Below are positions 44,652 through 56,144 of a stretch of 64,000 bases of DNA, one piece after another. The stretch is from Pseudacidovorax intermedius (GTDB lineage Bacteria; Pseudomonadota; Gammaproteobacteria; Burkholderiales; Burkholderiaceae_C), in assembly GCF_003350475.1 (NCBI RefSeq), contig NZ_QQAV01000009.1:62001-126000 (forward strand), written 5' to 3'. The position numbers and the translations under genes are program-made. The notes beneath the pieces are model-generated. The model had not been told where the DNA came from. It ran no database searches and saw nothing but the letters and a program-made list of their open reading frames with translations. The stretch's first letter is position 1. The number at the start of each line of letters is the position of its first letter.

Positions 44652-46182
44652 ATCCGATCCCGAACAGGGCCTGCCCGCCGGCGCTCCCGTTGCTGCCGAT
44701 GCCGAGTCGGTGGCGGTGCCGCAGCTGGCCGGCGGCGAGGAGGGCGCCAGCACGCCCGCTCGCGCGCGCCGTCCGCGTGGGAAGCGCGAGCTCGCCGCCG
44801 AACCCGCCGAGACCCAGACCACGGCCCCGATGACCGCCGAGCGGGAGCCAGGCACGGCGGACGCGGCAGAGCCGGTGCCGGCCACCGCGGCCGGGTCCGC
44901 AGATGCGGCCGAGGGCGAAGGCGAGGGCGCGGGGGACGACCCCGCCAATGACGACGAGCAGGACGAGTCCTCCGAGGGTGCCCGCGAGCGTGCGCCGGCG
45001 GCGCAGCCGATCCAGTTCGCGGATGTGATCTCCGGCGACTTCGACGCGCAGGAAGAAGAAGAGGCGGCCGGCGCCGTCGCCAAGCGGGTGCTGCTGCCCC
45101 AGGCGAACGCTCCCAAGCTTCACAAGGTGCTGGCCCAGGCCGGCCTCGGCTCGAGGCTGGAGATGGAGCGGCTGATACTGGAGGGTCGCATCTCGGTCAA
45201 CAACGAGCCGGCCCACATCGGCCAGCGCATCCAGTACGGCGACCAGGTCAAGGTCAACGGCAAGCCTATCCGCTACCGGATCGCGCCGCCGCCCGCCCGT
45301 GTCATCGCCTACCACAAGCCGGTGGGCGAGGTCGTCACGCACGACGATCCGCAGAACCGGCCGACGGTGTTCCGCAAGCTGCCGCGGCTGCACCAGGGCA
45401 AGTGGCAGTCCGTGGGACGGCTGGACCTGAACACCGAAGGCCTGCTGCTGTTCACCAGTTCGGGCGAGCTGGCCAACCGCCTGATGCATCCGCGCTTCGG
45501 CCTGGAGCGCGAATATGCGGTCCGCGTGCTGGGCGCGCTGTCGAACGATGAGAAGCAGAAGCTGCTCGACGGTGTTCGCCTGGACGATGGTGTCGCCCAG
45601 TTCGGCACCATCGAGGACGGCGGCGGCGAGGGCTCCAACTGCTGGTACCGCGTCACGATCTCCGAGGGCCGCAACCGCGAAGTGCGCCGGCTGTTCGAGG
45701 CCGTCGGCCATGCCGTGAGCCGGCTGATCCGCATCCGCTACGGCGCGATGGTGCTGCCGCGCGGCCTCAAGCGCGGCGCCTGGATGGAGCTGGACGAGCA
45801 GGACATCCGTGCGCTCACGCGTGCCGCCGGCGCCGAGATGGCGCGGCCGCAGGCCGACGACCGGCGGGGCGGAGGACCGGGACGCAATGGCGGCGGCAAG
45901 CGCAATGGCGTCAGCCGCAACGGTGGCCCGCGCGGCCCGGCTCCGTCGTCCTTCGGCAAGGAAGGCAACGGACCCGGCAAGGGCAACAAGGGCGGGCAGG
46001 GCGGCGGCCGCAAGGACGGCGGTGGCAAGAATGCCGGTGGCAGCCAGCCCGATCCGATGAAGACCTCGCTCGGCTACATCGGCGCCGACAGCTTCACCCG
46101 CCAGCGCAAGGATGCGCGGCGCGGCAATGGCGGGCCGAGCGGTGGTGGCGGCGGCGGCTTTGGCCGCAAGCGGGGCCGCTGA
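44644..46182 (+). CDS. rluB: 23S rRNA pseudouridine synthase RluB
   Basis: The product has 512 residues. The core at about 155-400 has an S4 domain ([20 protein letters not shown]) and the RsuA-type catalytic motif [14 protein letters not shown]. RluB makes a pseudouridine in helix 80 of 23S rRNA. The core is flanked by a long acidic Ala/Glu-rich N-terminal region and a basic Gly/Asn/Lys-rich C-terminal region (about 405-512), more than doubling the size of the E. coli enzyme. It overlaps scpB by eight bases. Confidence 0.9.
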   Translation: MTESDPEQGLPAGAPVAADAESVAVPQLAGGEEGASTPARARRPRGKRELAAEPAETQTTAPMTAEREPGTADAAEPVPATAAGSADAAEGEGEGAGDDPANDDEQDESSEGARERAPAAQPIQFADVISGDFDAQEEEEAAGAVAKRVLLPQANAPKLHKVLAQAGLGSRLEMERLILEGRISVNNEPAHIGQRIQYGDQVKVNGKPIRYRIAPPPARVIAYHKPVGEVVTHDDPQNRPTVFRKLPRLHQGKWQSVGRLDLNTEGLLLFTSSGELANRLMHPRFGLEREYAVRVLGALSNDEKQKLLDGVRLDDGVAQFGTIEDGGGEGSNCWYRVTISEGRNREVRRLFEAVGHAVSRLIRIRYGAMVLPRGLKRGAWMELDEQDIRALTRAAGAEMARPQADDRRGGGPGRNGGGKRNGVSRNGGPRGPAPSSFGKEGNGPGKGNKGGQGGGRKDGGGKNAGGSQPDPMKTSLGYIGADSFTRQRKDARRGNGGPSGGGGGGFGRKRGR

Positions 46183-46302
46183 CGCATCGCGGGCCGGCGC
46201 AGGCGCCTTCCAGGTGCCGCGCCGCCCTCTTTTCACATGGCTGTCGCCCGGCTTTGTTGAAGTAATACCTTCGAACACTGCGTGGCAACCCTGACGCGCG
46301 GA

Positions 46303-46308
46303 TAAAAT
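46303..46308 (+). promoter_or_regulatory. Possible -10 box for ndk
   Basis: TAAAAT in a locally A/T-richer stretch of the 241-base gap between rluB and ndk is the best -10 candidate. The -35 element is not clear. A transcript from here would have a leader of about 110 bases. I see nothing else in the gap. Confidence 0.35.
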
Positions 46309-46423
46309 CGAGAGCTTTGCCGAGAGACGCCCATCGTGGCCGGGAGTGTGGTCTCCCGTTCCGCACTGCGCGGGAACCTCTGGCAAACGTGTTTCCTCCA
46401 TTCAACCTCAGAGAAAAAAGCCC

Positions 46424-46849
46424 ATGGCCATCGAACGCACCCTGTCCATCATCAAGCCCGACGCCGTCGCCAAGAACGTGATCGGCAAGATCGTCTCCCG
46501 ATTCGAGGCCGCCGGCCTGAAGATCGCCGCCGCCAAGCTGGTGCACCTGTCGCGCGCCGAAGCCGAGCAGTTCTACGGCGTGCACAAGGAGCGTCCCTTC
46601 TTCAAGGACCTGGTCGACTTCATGATCTCCGGCCCGGTGTTCGTGCAAGTCCTGGAAGGCGAGGACGCCATCGCCAAGAACCGCGACCTGATGGGCGCCA
46701 CCGACCCCAAGAAGGCCGCTGCCGGCACCATCCGCGCCGACTTCGCCGAAAGCATCGACGCCAATGCCGTGCACGGCTCCGACGCCCCCGAGACGGCGGC
46801 CAACGAAGTCGCCTTCTTCTTCCCCTCGATGAACGTCTACAGTCGCTGA
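46424..46849 (+). CDS. ndk: Nucleoside diphosphate kinase
   Basis: The product has 141 residues, the normal length. [18 protein letters not shown] at the start and the active-site histidine in [12 protein letters not shown] (phosphorylated during phosphate transfer between nucleotides) are intact. AGAGAAAAAAG precedes the ATG. It is followed closely by rlmN, an arrangement frequent in betaproteobacteria. Confidence 0.97.
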   Translation: MAIERTLSIIKPDAVAKNVIGKIVSRFEAAGLKIAAAKLVHLSRAEAEQFYGVHKERPFFKDLVDFMISGPVFVQVLEGEDAIAKNRDLMGATDPKKAAAGTIRADFAESIDANAVHGSDAPETAANEVAFFFPSMNVYSR

Positions 46850-46874
46850 GGCTGAGACAGCCCGGGCCCGCGCC

Positions 46875-48032
46875 ATGACCGCCACCAACCTGCTCGATCT
46901 CGATCTGGAAGGGCTGGCCGCGTTCTGCGAGAGCCTGGGCGAAAAGCGTTTTCGCGCCACGCAACTGTTCCGCTGGATCCACCAGCGTGGCGCCAGCGAC
47001 TTCGAGCAGATGAGCGATCTGGCGAAGTCGCTGCGCGGCAAACTGGCCGGGTGCGCCACGGTCACCGGCCTGCCGGTGCTGGCGCAGAACGAGTCGTCGG
47101 ACGGCACCATCAAATGGCTGTTCGACGTCGGCAACGGCGATGCCGTCGAGGCGGTGTTCATTCCTGAAGACGACCGCGGCACGCTGTGCGTGTCCTCGCA
47201 AGCGGGTTGCGCCGTGGGCTGCCGCTTCTGTTCCACGGGTCATCAGGGTTTCAGCCGCAACCTGAGCACCGGCGAGATCGTCGCCCAGCTCTGGTTTGCC
47301 GAACATTTCCTGCGCCGCCATCTGGGGCGCGATGAGCGCGTCATCTCCAACGTGGTGATGATGGGCATGGGCGAGCCGCTGCAGAACTACGGCGCGCTGG
47401 TGCCGGCGCTGCGGACCATGCTGGACGACAACGCCTACGGCCTTTCCCGGCGGCGTGTGACGGTGTCCACGTCGGGTGTGGTGCCCATGATGGATCGCCT
47501 GGGTGCCGACTGCCCCGTGGCCCTGGCGGTGTCGCTGCATGCGCCCAACGATGCCTTGCGCGACGACCTGGTGCCGCTGAACCGCAAGTACCCGCTGGCC
47601 GAGCTCATGAGCGCCTGCAAGCGCTACCTGGAGCCCGCCCCGCGCGACTTCATCACCTTTGAATACTGCATGCTGGATGGCGTCAACGACCAGCCCGAGC
47701 ATGCCCGTCAGTTGATCGAGCAGGTGCGCACGAGTGGCGTCTCCTGCAAGTTCAACCTGATCCCCTTCAATCCCTTCCCGGCTTCCGGCCTGCTGCGCTC
47801 GCCCGCGCCTCGCGTGCAGGCCTTTGCGCGCCTTCTGGCCGACGCGGGCATCGTCACCACGGTGCGCAAGACGCGGGGCGACGACATCGACGCCGCCTGC
47901 GGCCAGTTGGCCGGTGACGTCAAGGATCGCACCCGGGCCGCCGAGCGCATGGCCGAGCGGCGCGTTGTGATGATGCGCAAGGCCGAGTCGTCTCCGCCGG
48001 ACCGGCAGCCCGTTGGAGAAGCCGCACGATGA
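46875..48032 (+). CDS. rlmN: Dual-specificity 23S rRNA/tRNA adenine-C2 methyltransferase RlmN
   Basis: The product has 385 residues. The radical-SAM cluster ligands are Cys112, Cys116 and Cys119 in [11 protein letters not shown]. Cys342 in DIDAACGQL is the resolving/methylated cysteine. [10 protein letters not shown] is typical. It methylates A2503 of 23S rRNA and A37 of tRNAs. The C-terminal ~25 residues are extra. The stop overlaps the pilW ATG. Confidence 0.96.
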   Translation: MTATNLLDLDLEGLAAFCESLGEKRFRATQLFRWIHQRGASDFEQMSDLAKSLRGKLAGCATVTGLPVLAQNESSDGTIKWLFDVGNGDAVEAVFIPEDDRGTLCVSSQAGCAVGCRFCSTGHQGFSRNLSTGEIVAQLWFAEHFLRRHLGRDERVISNVVMMGMGEPLQNYGALVPALRTMLDDNAYGLSRRRVTVSTSGVVPMMDRLGADCPVALAVSLHAPNDALRDDLVPLNRKYPLAELMSACKRYLEPAPRDFITFEYCMLDGVNDQPEHARQLIEQVRTSGVSCKFNLIPFNPFPASGLLRSPAPRVQAFARLLADAGIVTTVRKTRGDDIDAACGQLAGDVKDRTRAAERMAERRVVMMRKAESSPPDRQPVGEAAR

Positions 48033-48880
48033 TCCTACGCTGGCCGCGCTTCCATTCCGCCCAGGGGCGTCTTCCGGCGCTCGTGCCGGTGCTCTGCATG
48101 GCGGCACTGGTTTCGGCGTGCAAGAGTACGGCGCCGGCGGTGGTGACGCCGCCGCCGCCCGCGGGCAACGCGCCGCTGCAGGTGGAGCCGGTCGATCCGG
48201 CCGTGCAGGCCAAGCGCAGGGCGCAATTGCGTCTGCAACTGGCCCTGGGCTACTTCGAGCAGGGCCAGAACCAGGTCGCGCTCGAAGAGATCGGCAATGC
48301 TCTTGCGGCCGATCCGTCTCTGGGGGCGGCGTACAACCTGCGCGGTCTGGTCTACATGCGCCTGGACGATCCGGCGCAGGCCGAGGACAGCTTCCGTCGG
48401 GCGGTGGCGCTCAACCCGCGTGACGGCGACGCGCTGCACAACTACGGCTGGCTGATGTGCCAGCAGAAGCGCTATGCCGATGCCGTCCAGCGTTTTGGCG
48501 CCGCCCTGGCCGTGCCGGGCTACCGCGATGCAGCGCGCACCTGGATGACCCAGGGCGTGTGCCAGATGCAGGCCGGCGACAGCGCAGGGGCGCAGCGCTC
48601 GCTGATGCAGGCCTACGAGCTCGACAGTGCCAACCCGGTCGTCGGCTACAACCTGGCGCTGTTGCTTTACCAGCGCCGCGACGATGTGCGCGCCCAGTTC
48701 TACATCCGGCGCGTGAACAACGGCCCGTCCGCGAACGCAGAGTCGCTCTGGCTCGGCATGCGCATCGAGCGCCGGCTCGGCAATGCGGAGGCGGTCTCCC
48801 AACTGGGAATGCAACTGCGCCGCCGGTTCCCGGAGGCGCGCGAGACGCTGGCCTATGAGCGTGGAAATTTCAATGACTGA
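48029..48880 (+). CDS. pilW: Type IV pilus biogenesis lipoprotein PilW/PilF
   Basis: The product has 283 residues with a lipobox VSAC (Cys31). TPR repeats span about 65-250 ([60 protein letters not shown]). This outer-membrane lipoprotein helps PilQ secretin assembly. Its place between rlmN and rodZ is the usual one. It overlaps rlmN by four bases. Confidence 0.9.
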   Translation: MILRWPRFHSAQGRLPALVPVLCMAALVSACKSTAPAVVTPPPPAGNAPLQVEPVDPAVQAKRRAQLRLQLALGYFEQGQNQVALEEIGNALAADPSLGAAYNLRGLVYMRLDDPAQAEDSFRRAVALNPRDGDALHNYGWLMCQQKRYADAVQRFGAALAVPGYRDAARTWMTQGVCQMQAGDSAGAQRSLMQAYELDSANPVVGYNLALLLYQRRDDVRAQFYIRRVNNGPSANAESLWLGMRIERRLGNAEAVSQLGMQLRRRFPEARETLAYERGNFND

Positions 48881-49805
48881 TCAGGCGAGCGACGCGGCCG
48901 TCCAGGGCGGCGCCCCGGCATCCAATCCTGCCCAGCCGACTGCAGGGCAATTGCTGCGGGAGGCGCGCGAGATGCACGGCCTCCATCTCGAGGTTGTCGC
49001 CGCGGCGCTGAAGGTGCCCGTCCAGAAGCTCGCCGCGCTGGAGGCCGACGACCTGGCGCTCCTGCCCGATCCCGTGTTCGCGCGCGCGCTGGCGGCCAGC
49101 GTCTGCCGCGCCTTGCGCGTCGATCCTGCACCGGTGCTGGCGCGGCTGCCGGGTGCGCCCCGCGCCTCGCTGGCCGAATCCGACCGTGCCGTCGGCGGCG
49201 CCATCAAGTCCACCTCGCATCGCAATGCGGGGCTCGGGCGGACGACGCAGGGCCTGTCGCGTCCGCTGATCGCCGTGGTGGCGCTCCTCCTGGGTGCGGC
49301 GGCCTTGCTGTTCTGGGTGCCGCAGAGCGCCATCGACAAGGTGACGGCAGCCCTGGCCCCGCAGGGCGGGCGCTCGCCATCCGCGCAGGGCGAATCCACC
49401 ACCACGACCGACGCACCGGCCGGCGGGACGTCCGAGGTTGCGGCCACTGGGCAAGCCGCGCCGGCGGCGCCTTTGCCGGCGACCGCAGCGTCGCAGCCGG
49501 CGGTCGCCGAAGCGCCGGCCGCCACTCCTGCTCCAGCGGCCGCGCCCGCGTCGTCGGAGGCGATCCAGATCACCGCCAAGGGCGAAGCCTGGGTTTCGGT
49601 GTCCGAGGCCGGCGGTCGCCTGCTGCAGCAGCGTACGCTGGCCAATGGCGAGACGCTGGCGCTGTCCGGCAAGCTGCCGCTGGCAGTGATCATCGGCCGC
49701 GCGTCCGCGGTGGACGTGCTGGTGCACGGCAAGCCTTTCGATCTGACGCCCATCGCCCGGGGCGGTGGCGTCGCCCGCTTCGAAGTCAAGGCGGAGGCGC
49801 CGTGA
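48873..49805 (+). CDS. rodZ: RodZ-like cytoskeletal membrane protein
   Basis: The product has 310 residues from the ATG at 48873, chosen because GGAA lies seven bases upstream; an in-frame ATG at 48855 has none. A cytoplasmic helix-turn-helix domain (about 23-90, [22 protein letters not shown]) is followed by one membrane helix (131-149), an Ala/Pro/Thr-rich linker and a periplasmic DUF4115 beta domain (about 225-310). RodZ links MreB to the cell-wall machinery. Confidence 0.85.
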   Translation: MTDQASDAAVQGGAPASNPAQPTAGQLLREAREMHGLHLEVVAAALKVPVQKLAALEADDLALLPDPVFARALAASVCRALRVDPAPVLARLPGAPRASLAESDRAVGGAIKSTSHRNAGLGRTTQGLSRPLIAVVALLLGAAALLFWVPQSAIDKVTAALAPQGGRSPSAQGESTTTTDAPAGGTSEVAATGQAAPAAPLPATAASQPAVAEAPAATPAPAAAPASSEAIQITAKGEAWVSVSEAGGRLLQQRTLANGETLALSGKLPLAVIIGRASAVDVLVHGKPFDLTPIARGGGVARFEVKAEAP

Positions 49806-49866
49806 ACCGGGGCCTGCGCCGTTCGCGCGCCAGCTTCCGGGCTGCCTTCGCGCAGGAGTCCGCACG

Positions 49867-51162
49867 ATGAGCTTCGACCGCATCCTCGACCCCGCTGCCC
49901 TGCCCATCTCGGCGGCGGCGCCGGCTGGACGCCGTTCGCGCCAAGCGCGGGTGGTGTGGGGCCCGCGCGTGGTCACGGTGGGCGGGGACGCACCCGTACG
50001 CGTGCAGTCCATGACCAACACCGACACGGTGGACGCCATCGGCACCGCCATCCAGGTCAAGGAGCTGGCGCAGGCCGGCTCCGAGATGGTCCGCATCACC
50101 GTCAACACGCCCGAGGCGGCGGCCCAGGTGCCCTACATCCGCGAGCAGCTCGACCGCATGGGCGTGGACGTGCCGCTGGTGGGCGACTTCCACTACAACG
50201 GCCACCGGCTGCTGACCGAATTTCCAGCCTGTGCCGAGGCGCTGTCCAAGTACCGCATCAACCCCGGCAACGTCGGCAAGGGCGACAAGAAGGACCGCCA
50301 GTTCGGCCAGATGATCGAAGCCGCCATGCGCTGGAACAAGGTGGTGCGCATCGGCGTCAACTGGGGCAGCCTGGACCAGGAACTGCTGGCCGGCCTGATG
50401 GACGCCAACAGCCGCCGCGCCCAGCCCTGGGACGCCAAGGCCGTTATGTACGAGGCGCTGGTCAGCTCGGCCATCGACTCGGCGCGGCTGGCCGAATCGA
50501 TGGGCATGAGCGGCGACCAGATCATCCTCAGCTGCAAGGTGAGTGGCGTACAGGACCTGATCTCCGTCTACCGCGAACTGGCCCGCCGCTGCGATTACGC
50601 CCTGCACCTGGGCCTGACCGAGGCCGGCATGGCCACCAAGGGCACGGTGGCCTCGGCCACGGCGCTGTCGATCCTGCTGCAGGAAGGCATCGGCGACACC
50701 ATCCGCGTGAGCCTGACGCCTCAGCCGGGCGAGGCGCGCACGCAGGAGGTGGTGATTGCCGCCGAGATCCTGCAAGCGTTGGGCCTGCGCGTGTTCGTGC
50801 CCAGCGTCACTGCCTGCCCCGGCTGTGGCCGTACCACCAGCACCACCTTCCAGGAACTGGCCAAGCAGATCGACGACTACCTGCGCATGCAGATGCCCGT
50901 CTGGCGCAACCGCTATCCAGGCGTCGAGGCGCTGAAGGTGGCCGTCATGGGCTGCATCGTCAACGGCCCGGGCGAAAGCAAGCACGCCGACATCGGCATC
51001 AGCCTGCCCGGCACCGGGGAGGCGCCGGCTGCGCCCGTCTTCATCGACGGCGAGAAGGTGCTGACCCTGCGCGGCGACAACATCGCCGCCGAATTCCACC
51101 AGATCGTCGAAAACTACATCGAGAAGCGCTTCGGCCAGGCCACCGCCACCGCTAGCGCCTGA
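49867..51162 (+). CDS. ispG: 4-hydroxy-3-methylbut-2-enyl-diphosphate synthase IspG
   Basis: The product has 431 residues. The TIM-barrel region has [12 protein letters not shown] and [11 protein letters not shown]. The C-terminal part carries the [4Fe-4S] ligands Cys317, Cys320 (CPGCGR) and Cys363 ([10 protein letters not shown]). It acts in the MEP route to isoprenoids. It follows rodZ by 61 bases and precedes hisS as in most Burkholderiales. Confidence 0.97.
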   Translation: MSFDRILDPAALPISAAAPAGRRSRQARVVWGPRVVTVGGDAPVRVQSMTNTDTVDAIGTAIQVKELAQAGSEMVRITVNTPEAAAQVPYIREQLDRMGVDVPLVGDFHYNGHRLLTEFPACAEALSKYRINPGNVGKGDKKDRQFGQMIEAAMRWNKVVRIGVNWGSLDQELLAGLMDANSRRAQPWDAKAVMYEALVSSAIDSARLAESMGMSGDQIILSCKVSGVQDLISVYRELARRCDYALHLGLTEAGMATKGTVASATALSILLQEGIGDTIRVSLTPQPGEARTQEVVIAAEILQALGLRVFVPSVTACPGCGRTTSTTFQELAKQIDDYLRMQMPVWRNRYPGVEALKVAVMGCIVNGPGESKHADIGISLPGTGEAPAAPVFIDGEKVLTLRGDNIAAEFHQIVENYIEKRFGQATATASA

Positions 51163-51177
51163 TCGAACCCGTCACCC

Positions 51178-52476
51178 ATGGCTGAAAAGATCAGTGCCGT
51201 CAAAGGCATGAACGACATCCTGCCGCCGGAATCGGCGCGCTGGGAATGGCTCGAAGGCATCGTGCGCGAACAGATGGCGCGCCATGCCTACCGCAACATC
51301 CGCACCCCGATCCTGGAGCACACGGCCCTGTTCGTGCGCGGCATCGGCGAGGTGACCGACATCGTCGAGAAGGAGATGTACTCCTTCGAGGACCGCCTCA
51401 ACGGCGAGCACCTGACCCTGCGCCCGGAGAACACCGCCAGCGTGGTGCGGGCGGTGACCGAGCATTCCTTTCTCTACGACGGGCCCAAGCGGCTCTGGTA
51501 CACGGGCCCCATGTTCCGCCACGAGCGGCCGCAGCGCGGTCGCTACCGGCAGTTCCACCAGATCGGCGCCGAGGCCCTGGGCTTTGCCGGCCCGGACGTC
51601 GATGCCGAACTGATCCTGCTGGCCGCTTCGCTGTGGAAGGCGCTGGGCCTGACCGACGTGCGGCTGGAGATCAACAGCCTGGGCCAGCCGGCCGAGCGCG
51701 CCGCGCACCGTGCCGAGCTCATCGCCCACTTCGAGCAGCATGCCGACAAGCTGGACGAGGACGGCAAGCGCCGCCTGCACAGCAACCCGCTGCGCATCCT
51801 GGACACCAAGAACCCGGCGATGAAGGAGGTGGTCGAGGCCGCTCCGAAGCTGCTCGACTTCCTGGGCGAGGCCTCGCTGGCGCACTTCGATGGCCTGCGC
51901 GCCATCCTCGATGCCAACGGCATCGCCTACACCATCAACCCGCGGCTGGTGCGCGGCCTGGACTACTACAACCTGTCGGTCTTCGAATTCGTGACCGACC
52001 GCCTGGGTGCGCAGGGCACGGTGTGTGCCGGTGGCCGCTACGACGACCTGATCGCGCAGATCGGCGGGAAGCCCGCGCCGGCTGTGGGCTGGGCGATGGG
52101 CGTGGAGCGCGTGCTGGCGCTGCTGGAAGAGCAGGGCGCCGCTTTTCCAGCACCGGCCGCGGACGTGTTCGCCGTGGTGCCCGACGCCGCGGCCATGCCG
52201 GTCGTGTTGCGCACCTTGACCCAGTTGCGGGCGCAGGGCGTGCAGGTGCAGATGCATGCGGCCGGGCCCGATGGTCAGGGCAGCTTCAAGTCCCAGTTCA
52301 AGCGGGCCGATGCCAGCGGCGCGCGGTTTGCGCTCATCTTCGGCGCCGATGAACTGGCCCGTGGCGAGGTCACCGTGAAATCCTTGCGCGATGGCACGGG
52401 CGCCCAGATCGCGCGTCCGCTCGACGACGTGGCCGCCTGGGCCCCCAGCCTACAATCCGGCGCTTCCCAAGACTGA
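51178..52476 (+). CDS. hisS: Histidyl-tRNA synthetase
   Basis: The product has 432 residues. Class II motifs are present: [19 protein letters not shown] (motif 2), the histidine-A loop around [14 protein letters not shown], and [12 protein letters not shown] with [11 protein letters not shown] (motif 3). A C-terminal anticodon-binding domain follows from about 330. Length is normal. It begins 15 bases after ispG. Confidence 0.97.
   Translation: MAEKISAVKGMNDILPPESARWEWLEGIVREQMARHAYRNIRTPILEHTALFVRGIGEVTDIVEKEMYSFEDRLNGEHLTLRPENTASVVRAVTEHSFLYDGPKRLWYTGPMFRHERPQRGRYRQFHQIGAEALGFAGPDVDAELILLAASLWKALGLTDVRLEINSLGQPAERAAHRAELIAHFEQHADKLDEDGKRRLHSNPLRILDTKNPAMKEVVEAAPKLLDFLGEASLAHFDGLRAILDANGIAYTINPRLVRGLDYYNLSVFEFVTDRLGAQGTVCAGGRYDDLIAQIGGKPAPAVGWAMGVERVLALLEEQGAAFPAPAADVFAVVPDAAAMPVVLRTLTQLRAQGVQVQMHAAGPDGQGSFKSQFKRADASGARFALIFGADELARGEVTVKSLRDGTGAQIARPLDDVAAWAPSLQSGASQD
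52451..52456 (+). promoter_or_regulatory. Possible internal -10 box before the yfgM-like gene
   Basis: TACAAT lies in the last codons of hisS, 28 bases before the yfgM-like ATG. No good -35 is visible. It may give extra transcription of the downstream pair with bamB. Confidence 0.3.
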
Positions 52477-52484
52477 CCCTCCGT

Positions 52485-53153
52485 ATGGCGACCCATCTCG
52501 ATCTCGAAGAGCAGGAACAGCTCGACCGCCTCAAGCATTTCTGGAACCTCTACGGCAATCTGATCACCGGTGTCGTGATCCTGGCCGCGGTGGCAGTGCT
52601 GGGCTGGAACGGCTGGCAGTACTGGCAGCAGCGCCAGTCCACGCAGGCCGCCGCGCTCTATGACGAGCTTGATCGTGCGGTGCAGGCCGGCGACCCGGCC
52701 AAGGTCCAGCGGGCTTTCGACGACATGACCAGCCGTTTCGGCGGCACCGTCTATGCCCAGCAGGCGGGCCTGCTGGCCAGCAAGACGCTGGCCGACAAGG
52801 GCCAGGCCGATGGCAGCCGCGCGGCGCTGATCTGGGTGGCGGACAAGGGCAGCGATCCCGGCTATCGCGCTGTCGCGCGCCTGCGCCTGGCTGCGGCGTT
52901 GATGGAGACCAAGGCCTACGACGAGGCCCTCAAGCAGCTCGACGGCAGCTTCCCCGAGGAATTCGGGGGCCTGGTGGCCGACCGCCGTGGCGATGTGCTG
53001 CTGGCGCAGGGCAAGCGCAGCGAGGCGCAGGCCGAATACAAGAAGGCATGGGCCGCCCTGGCCCAGGACGCGGCTTATCGCAGGCTGGTGGAGGTCAAGC
53101 TCAACGCCGTAGGCGTCGACCCGGCTTCGCTCTCCGCCAAGGCCACTTCCTGA
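52485..53153 (+). CDS. YfgM-like tetratricopeptide membrane protein
   Basis: The product has 222 residues. A short cytoplasmic N-terminus (HLDLEEQEQLDRLKHFW) is followed by a membrane helix (about 25-42) and a periplasmic TPR domain. This is the YfgM/DUF2133 layout. In E. coli YfgM associates with the Sec translocon and periplasmic chaperones. Its place between hisS and bamB is the same as in E. coli, which supports the call. Confidence 0.88.
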   Translation: MATHLDLEEQEQLDRLKHFWNLYGNLITGVVILAAVAVLGWNGWQYWQQRQSTQAAALYDELDRAVQAGDPAKVQRAFDDMTSRFGGTVYAQQAGLLASKTLADKGQADGSRAALIWVADKGSDPGYRAVARLRLAAALMETKAYDEALKQLDGSFPEEFGGLVADRRGDVLLAQGKRSEAQAEYKKAWAALAQDAAYRRLVEVKLNAVGVDPASLSAKATS

Positions 53154-53166
53154 ACGGATCCGATTC

Positions 53167-54315
53167 ATGACCCTGTCGAAGCTTTCCACGTCCACTGTCT
53201 CCGCCCTGCGGGCCACCTGTGCCGGCCTCTTCGTGGCAGCGCTGGCCGCCTGCTCTGGCGCGCCCAAGCTGAAGCCGGAGGAACTGCCGGCGAATCCGGC
53301 TACGCTCGGCGTGAGCCAGGCCTGGAGCGTCAAGATGCCGGCGGTGAGCTTTCCGCTGCGTGCGGCGGTCAGCGGCGACCGCGTGACCGTGGCAGCGTCG
53401 GACGGCACCGTGGTGGCCATCGACGCCCGTCAGGGCCGCGAGCTGTGGCGCACCCAGGTGGGCGCACCACTGTCGGCAGGCGTGGGCAGCGACGGCCAGC
53501 TCGCTGCGGTCGTGACCCGCAACAACGAACTCGTCGCGATCGAGGCGGGCAAGGTCATCTGGAAGGAGCGCCTTCCCGCCGAGACCTTCACGCCGCCGCT
53601 GGTGGCTGGCCGCCGGATCTTCGTGCAGACGGCCGATCGCACCACGGCAGCCTTCGATGGCCAGAGCGGCCGTCGGCTCTGGCAGCAGAGCCGGGCTGGC
53701 GCTGATTCCCTGGTGCTGCGCAAGCCGGGCGTGCTGCTGCCTTTCGGAGACACGCTCGTCACCGGCATCGGGGCACGGCTGGTGGGCATGAACCCGGCCA
53801 ATGGCAACTCGCGCTGGGAGGTGCCCGTCGCGTCCCCGCGCGGGACCAACGATGTGGAACGGCTGGTCGACCTGACCGGCACCGTCAGCCGTGTCGGCGA
53901 CAGCATCTGTGCGCGGGCCTACTACGCAGCCGTCGGCTGCGTGGATGCCCAGCGTGGCGCGCTGATGTGGACCCAGCCGGCCGTCGGCTCCGAAGGCGTC
54001 TCTGGTGACGACACCCTGGTGTACGGCGTGGAAAGCAACGGCACCGTCCAGGCCTGGCGTCGTGCCGACGGCCAGCGCGCCTGGAGCATGGAGCGCCTGC
54101 GCCTGCGCAACCTGACGGCACCGCTGGCCGTGGGTCGCACCCTGGTGATCGGCGAGGACACGGGCACCGTGCACTTTCTCTCGCGCCAGGATGGCGCCGT
54201 GCTCAACCGTCTGGTGCCCGACGGTTCTGCCGTGGCTGCCGCACCGACGGTTGCTGCCGACACGGTCGTGATCGTCACCCGCAACGGCGGCGTGTTCGGC
54301 TACCGGCCCGACTGA
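53167..54315 (+). CDS. bamB: Outer membrane assembly lipoprotein BamB
   Basis: The product has 382 residues with a lipobox LAAC (Cys29). The mature protein is an eight-bladed beta-propeller of PQQ-like repeats, e.g. GTVVAIDARQGRELWRTQVG and RADGQRAWSMERLRL. BamB assists BamA in inserting beta-barrels. It starts 13 bases after the yfgM-like gene and ends at an intrinsic terminator. Confidence 0.95.
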   Translation: MTLSKLSTSTVSALRATCAGLFVAALAACSGAPKLKPEELPANPATLGVSQAWSVKMPAVSFPLRAAVSGDRVTVAASDGTVVAIDARQGRELWRTQVGAPLSAGVGSDGQLAAVVTRNNELVAIEAGKVIWKERLPAETFTPPLVAGRRIFVQTADRTTAAFDGQSGRRLWQQSRAGADSLVLRKPGVLLPFGDTLVTGIGARLVGMNPANGNSRWEVPVASPRGTNDVERLVDLTGTVSRVGDSICARAYYAAVGCVDAQRGALMWTQPAVGSEGVSGDDTLVYGVESNGTVQAWRRADGQRAWSMERLRLRNLTAPLAVGRTLVIGEDTGTVHFLSRQDGAVLNRLVPDGSAVAAAPTVAADTVVIVTRNGGVFGYRPD

Positions 54316-54324
54316 TTCCCGCAT

Positions 54325-54349
54325 GGCCGGCGCCTGCCGGCCGTTTTTT
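54325..54349 (+). terminator. Intrinsic terminator after bamB
   Basis: GGCCGGC / GCCGGCC with loop GCCT is followed by GTTTTTTC, a standard Rho-independent terminator. It separates the hisS-bamB unit from der. Confidence 0.85.
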
Positions 54350-54377
54350 CAATGATCCGCTCTGAACGAAGGTTTGC

Positions 54378-55727
54378 ATGAAGCCGGTTCTCGCGCTCGT
54401 AGGGCGCCCCAACGTCGGCAAGTCGACCCTGTTCAACCGCCTGACGGGCACGCGCGACGCCATCGTGGCCGACTTTGCCGGCCTGACCCGTGACCGGCAC
54501 TACGGCAGTGGCCGGGCGGGGCCGCGCGAGTTCATCGTCATCGACACCGGCGGCTTCGAGCCCGATGCCGGCAGCGGCATCTACCAGGAGATGGCCAAGC
54601 AGACGCGGCAGGCCGTGGCCGAGGCCGATGTGATCGTCTTCGTCGTGGACGCGCGCGAGGGCCTGTCGGCCCAGGATCACGACATCGCCGGCGAACTGCG
54701 CCGGCTCGGCAAGCCCTGCGTCCTCGCTGCCAACAAGGCCGAGGGCATGAAGGACAGCGGACGCCTGGCCGAGTTCTACGAATTGGGGCTCGGAGACGTG
54801 CATGCCGTCTCGTCGGCACACGGCCAGGGCGTGCGCACGCTGGTCGATCTGGCCCTCGACATGCTGCCGCCCGTCGAGGAGGACGACGCCGATGCGCAGG
54901 ACGGGGAGGGCGTGCGTCCCATCCGTCTGGCGGTGGCCGGTCGCCCCAATGTGGGCAAATCGACGCTGATCAACACCTGGCTGGGCGAAGAGCGACTGGT
55001 GGCCTTCGACATGCCGGGCACCACGCGCGACGCCATCTCGGTGCCGCTGGAGCGCAATGGGCAGCGCTTCGAGCTGATCGATACCGCCGGTCTGCGCCGC
55101 AAGGGGCGCGTGTTCGAGGCCATCGAGAAGTTCTCGGTGGTCAAGACGCTGCAGGCCATCGAGTCGGCCAACGTCGTGCTGCTGCTGATCGATGCCACGC
55201 AGGGCGTCACCGACCAGGACGCGCACATCGCCGGCTTCATCCTCGAAGCGGGACGGGCCGTCGTCATCGCCGTCAACAAGTGGGACGCCGTCGACAGCTA
55301 CCAGCGCGAGCAGCTGCAGCGGCAGATCGAGAACCGGCTGCCGTTTCTCAAGTTCGCGGCACTGCATTTCATCTCGGCGAAGAAGCGGCTGGGCGTGGGG
55401 CCGGTGTGGCAGTCGATCATCCAGGCCCACCGTTCCGCCACACGCAAGATGGCGACGCCCGTGCTCACGCGCGTGCTGCTGGAGTCGGTGCAGTTCCAGG
55501 CGCCAAAGAAGAGCGGCATGTACCGGCCCAAGCTGCGCTATGCGCACCAGGGCGGCATGAATCCCCCGGTGATCGTCATCCACGGGAATTCGCTGGAACA
55601 TGTGAGCGACAGCTATCGCCGATTCCTGGAGACGCGCTTCCGCAAGGAGTTCGACCTGATCGGCACGCCGCTGCGCATCGAGTTCAAGACTTCGCATAAC
55701 CCCTATGCCGACAAGGACGGATCGTGA
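54378..55727 (+). CDS. der: Ribosome biogenesis GTPase Der
   Basis: The product has 449 residues with two consecutive GTPase domains: GRPNVGKS at about 8-15 and again at 188-195, each with DTxG (DTGG, DTAG) and NKxD-type motifs. A C-terminal KH-like domain follows (about 355-440). Der is needed for 50S assembly. It has probably its own promoter after the bamB terminator. Confidence 0.97.
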   Translation: MKPVLALVGRPNVGKSTLFNRLTGTRDAIVADFAGLTRDRHYGSGRAGPREFIVIDTGGFEPDAGSGIYQEMAKQTRQAVAEADVIVFVVDAREGLSAQDHDIAGELRRLGKPCVLAANKAEGMKDSGRLAEFYELGLGDVHAVSSAHGQGVRTLVDLALDMLPPVEEDDADAQDGEGVRPIRLAVAGRPNVGKSTLINTWLGEERLVAFDMPGTTRDAISVPLERNGQRFELIDTAGLRRKGRVFEAIEKFSVVKTLQAIESANVVLLLIDATQGVTDQDAHIAGFILEAGRAVVIAVNKWDAVDSYQREQLQRQIENRLPFLKFAALHFISAKKRLGVGPVWQSIIQAHRSATRKMATPVLTRVLLESVQFQAPKKSGMYRPKLRYAHQGGMNPPVIVIHGNSLEHVSDSYRRFLETRFRKEFDLIGTPLRIEFKTSHNPYADKDGS

Positions 55728-55861
55728 TCCGTCATCATGGCGTCCCCTCCGGGCAGTAGCCGCTCTTTTTACGACGGCTTTCGCACGCGAATGCTGCAGT
55801 GCGGAAACCCTGTGTTAAGGTGCCCGGTCCAACAACTCTTCTTCTGAACACGGAGAATATC

Positions 55862-56104
55862 GTGAGCAACAAAGGGCAACTTCTACAAGACCCGTTCCTG
55901 AACACGCTGCGCCGCGAGCATGTTCCTGTCTCGATCTACCTGGTCAACGGCATCAAGCTGCAGGGCCAGATCGAGTCTTTCGACCAGTACGTCGTGCTGC
56001 TTCGCAACACGGTGACGCAAATGGTCTACAAGCACGCCATCTCGACCATCGTGCCCGGCCGGGCCGTCAACTTCTCGGTCACCGAGAGCGACGCCAGCGC
56101 CTGA
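55862..56104 (+). CDS. hfq: RNA chaperone Hfq
   Basis: The product has 80 residues from the GTG at 55862 (GGAG eight bases upstream). Sm1 ([34 protein letters not shown]) and Sm2 ([11 protein letters not shown]) motifs are intact; the C-terminal tail is short, as usual in betaproteobacteria. It promotes small RNA-mRNA pairing. The neighbouring hflX-hflK-hflC order is conserved from gammaproteobacteria. Confidence 0.97.
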   Translation: MSNKGQLLQDPFLNTLRREHVPVSIYLVNGIKLQGQIESFDQYVVLLRNTVTQMVYKHAISTIVPGRAVNFSVTESDASA

Positions 56105-56144
56105 GCGGCATGGGACGGGTTGGCAAACCGTCAACCCGTCCACC

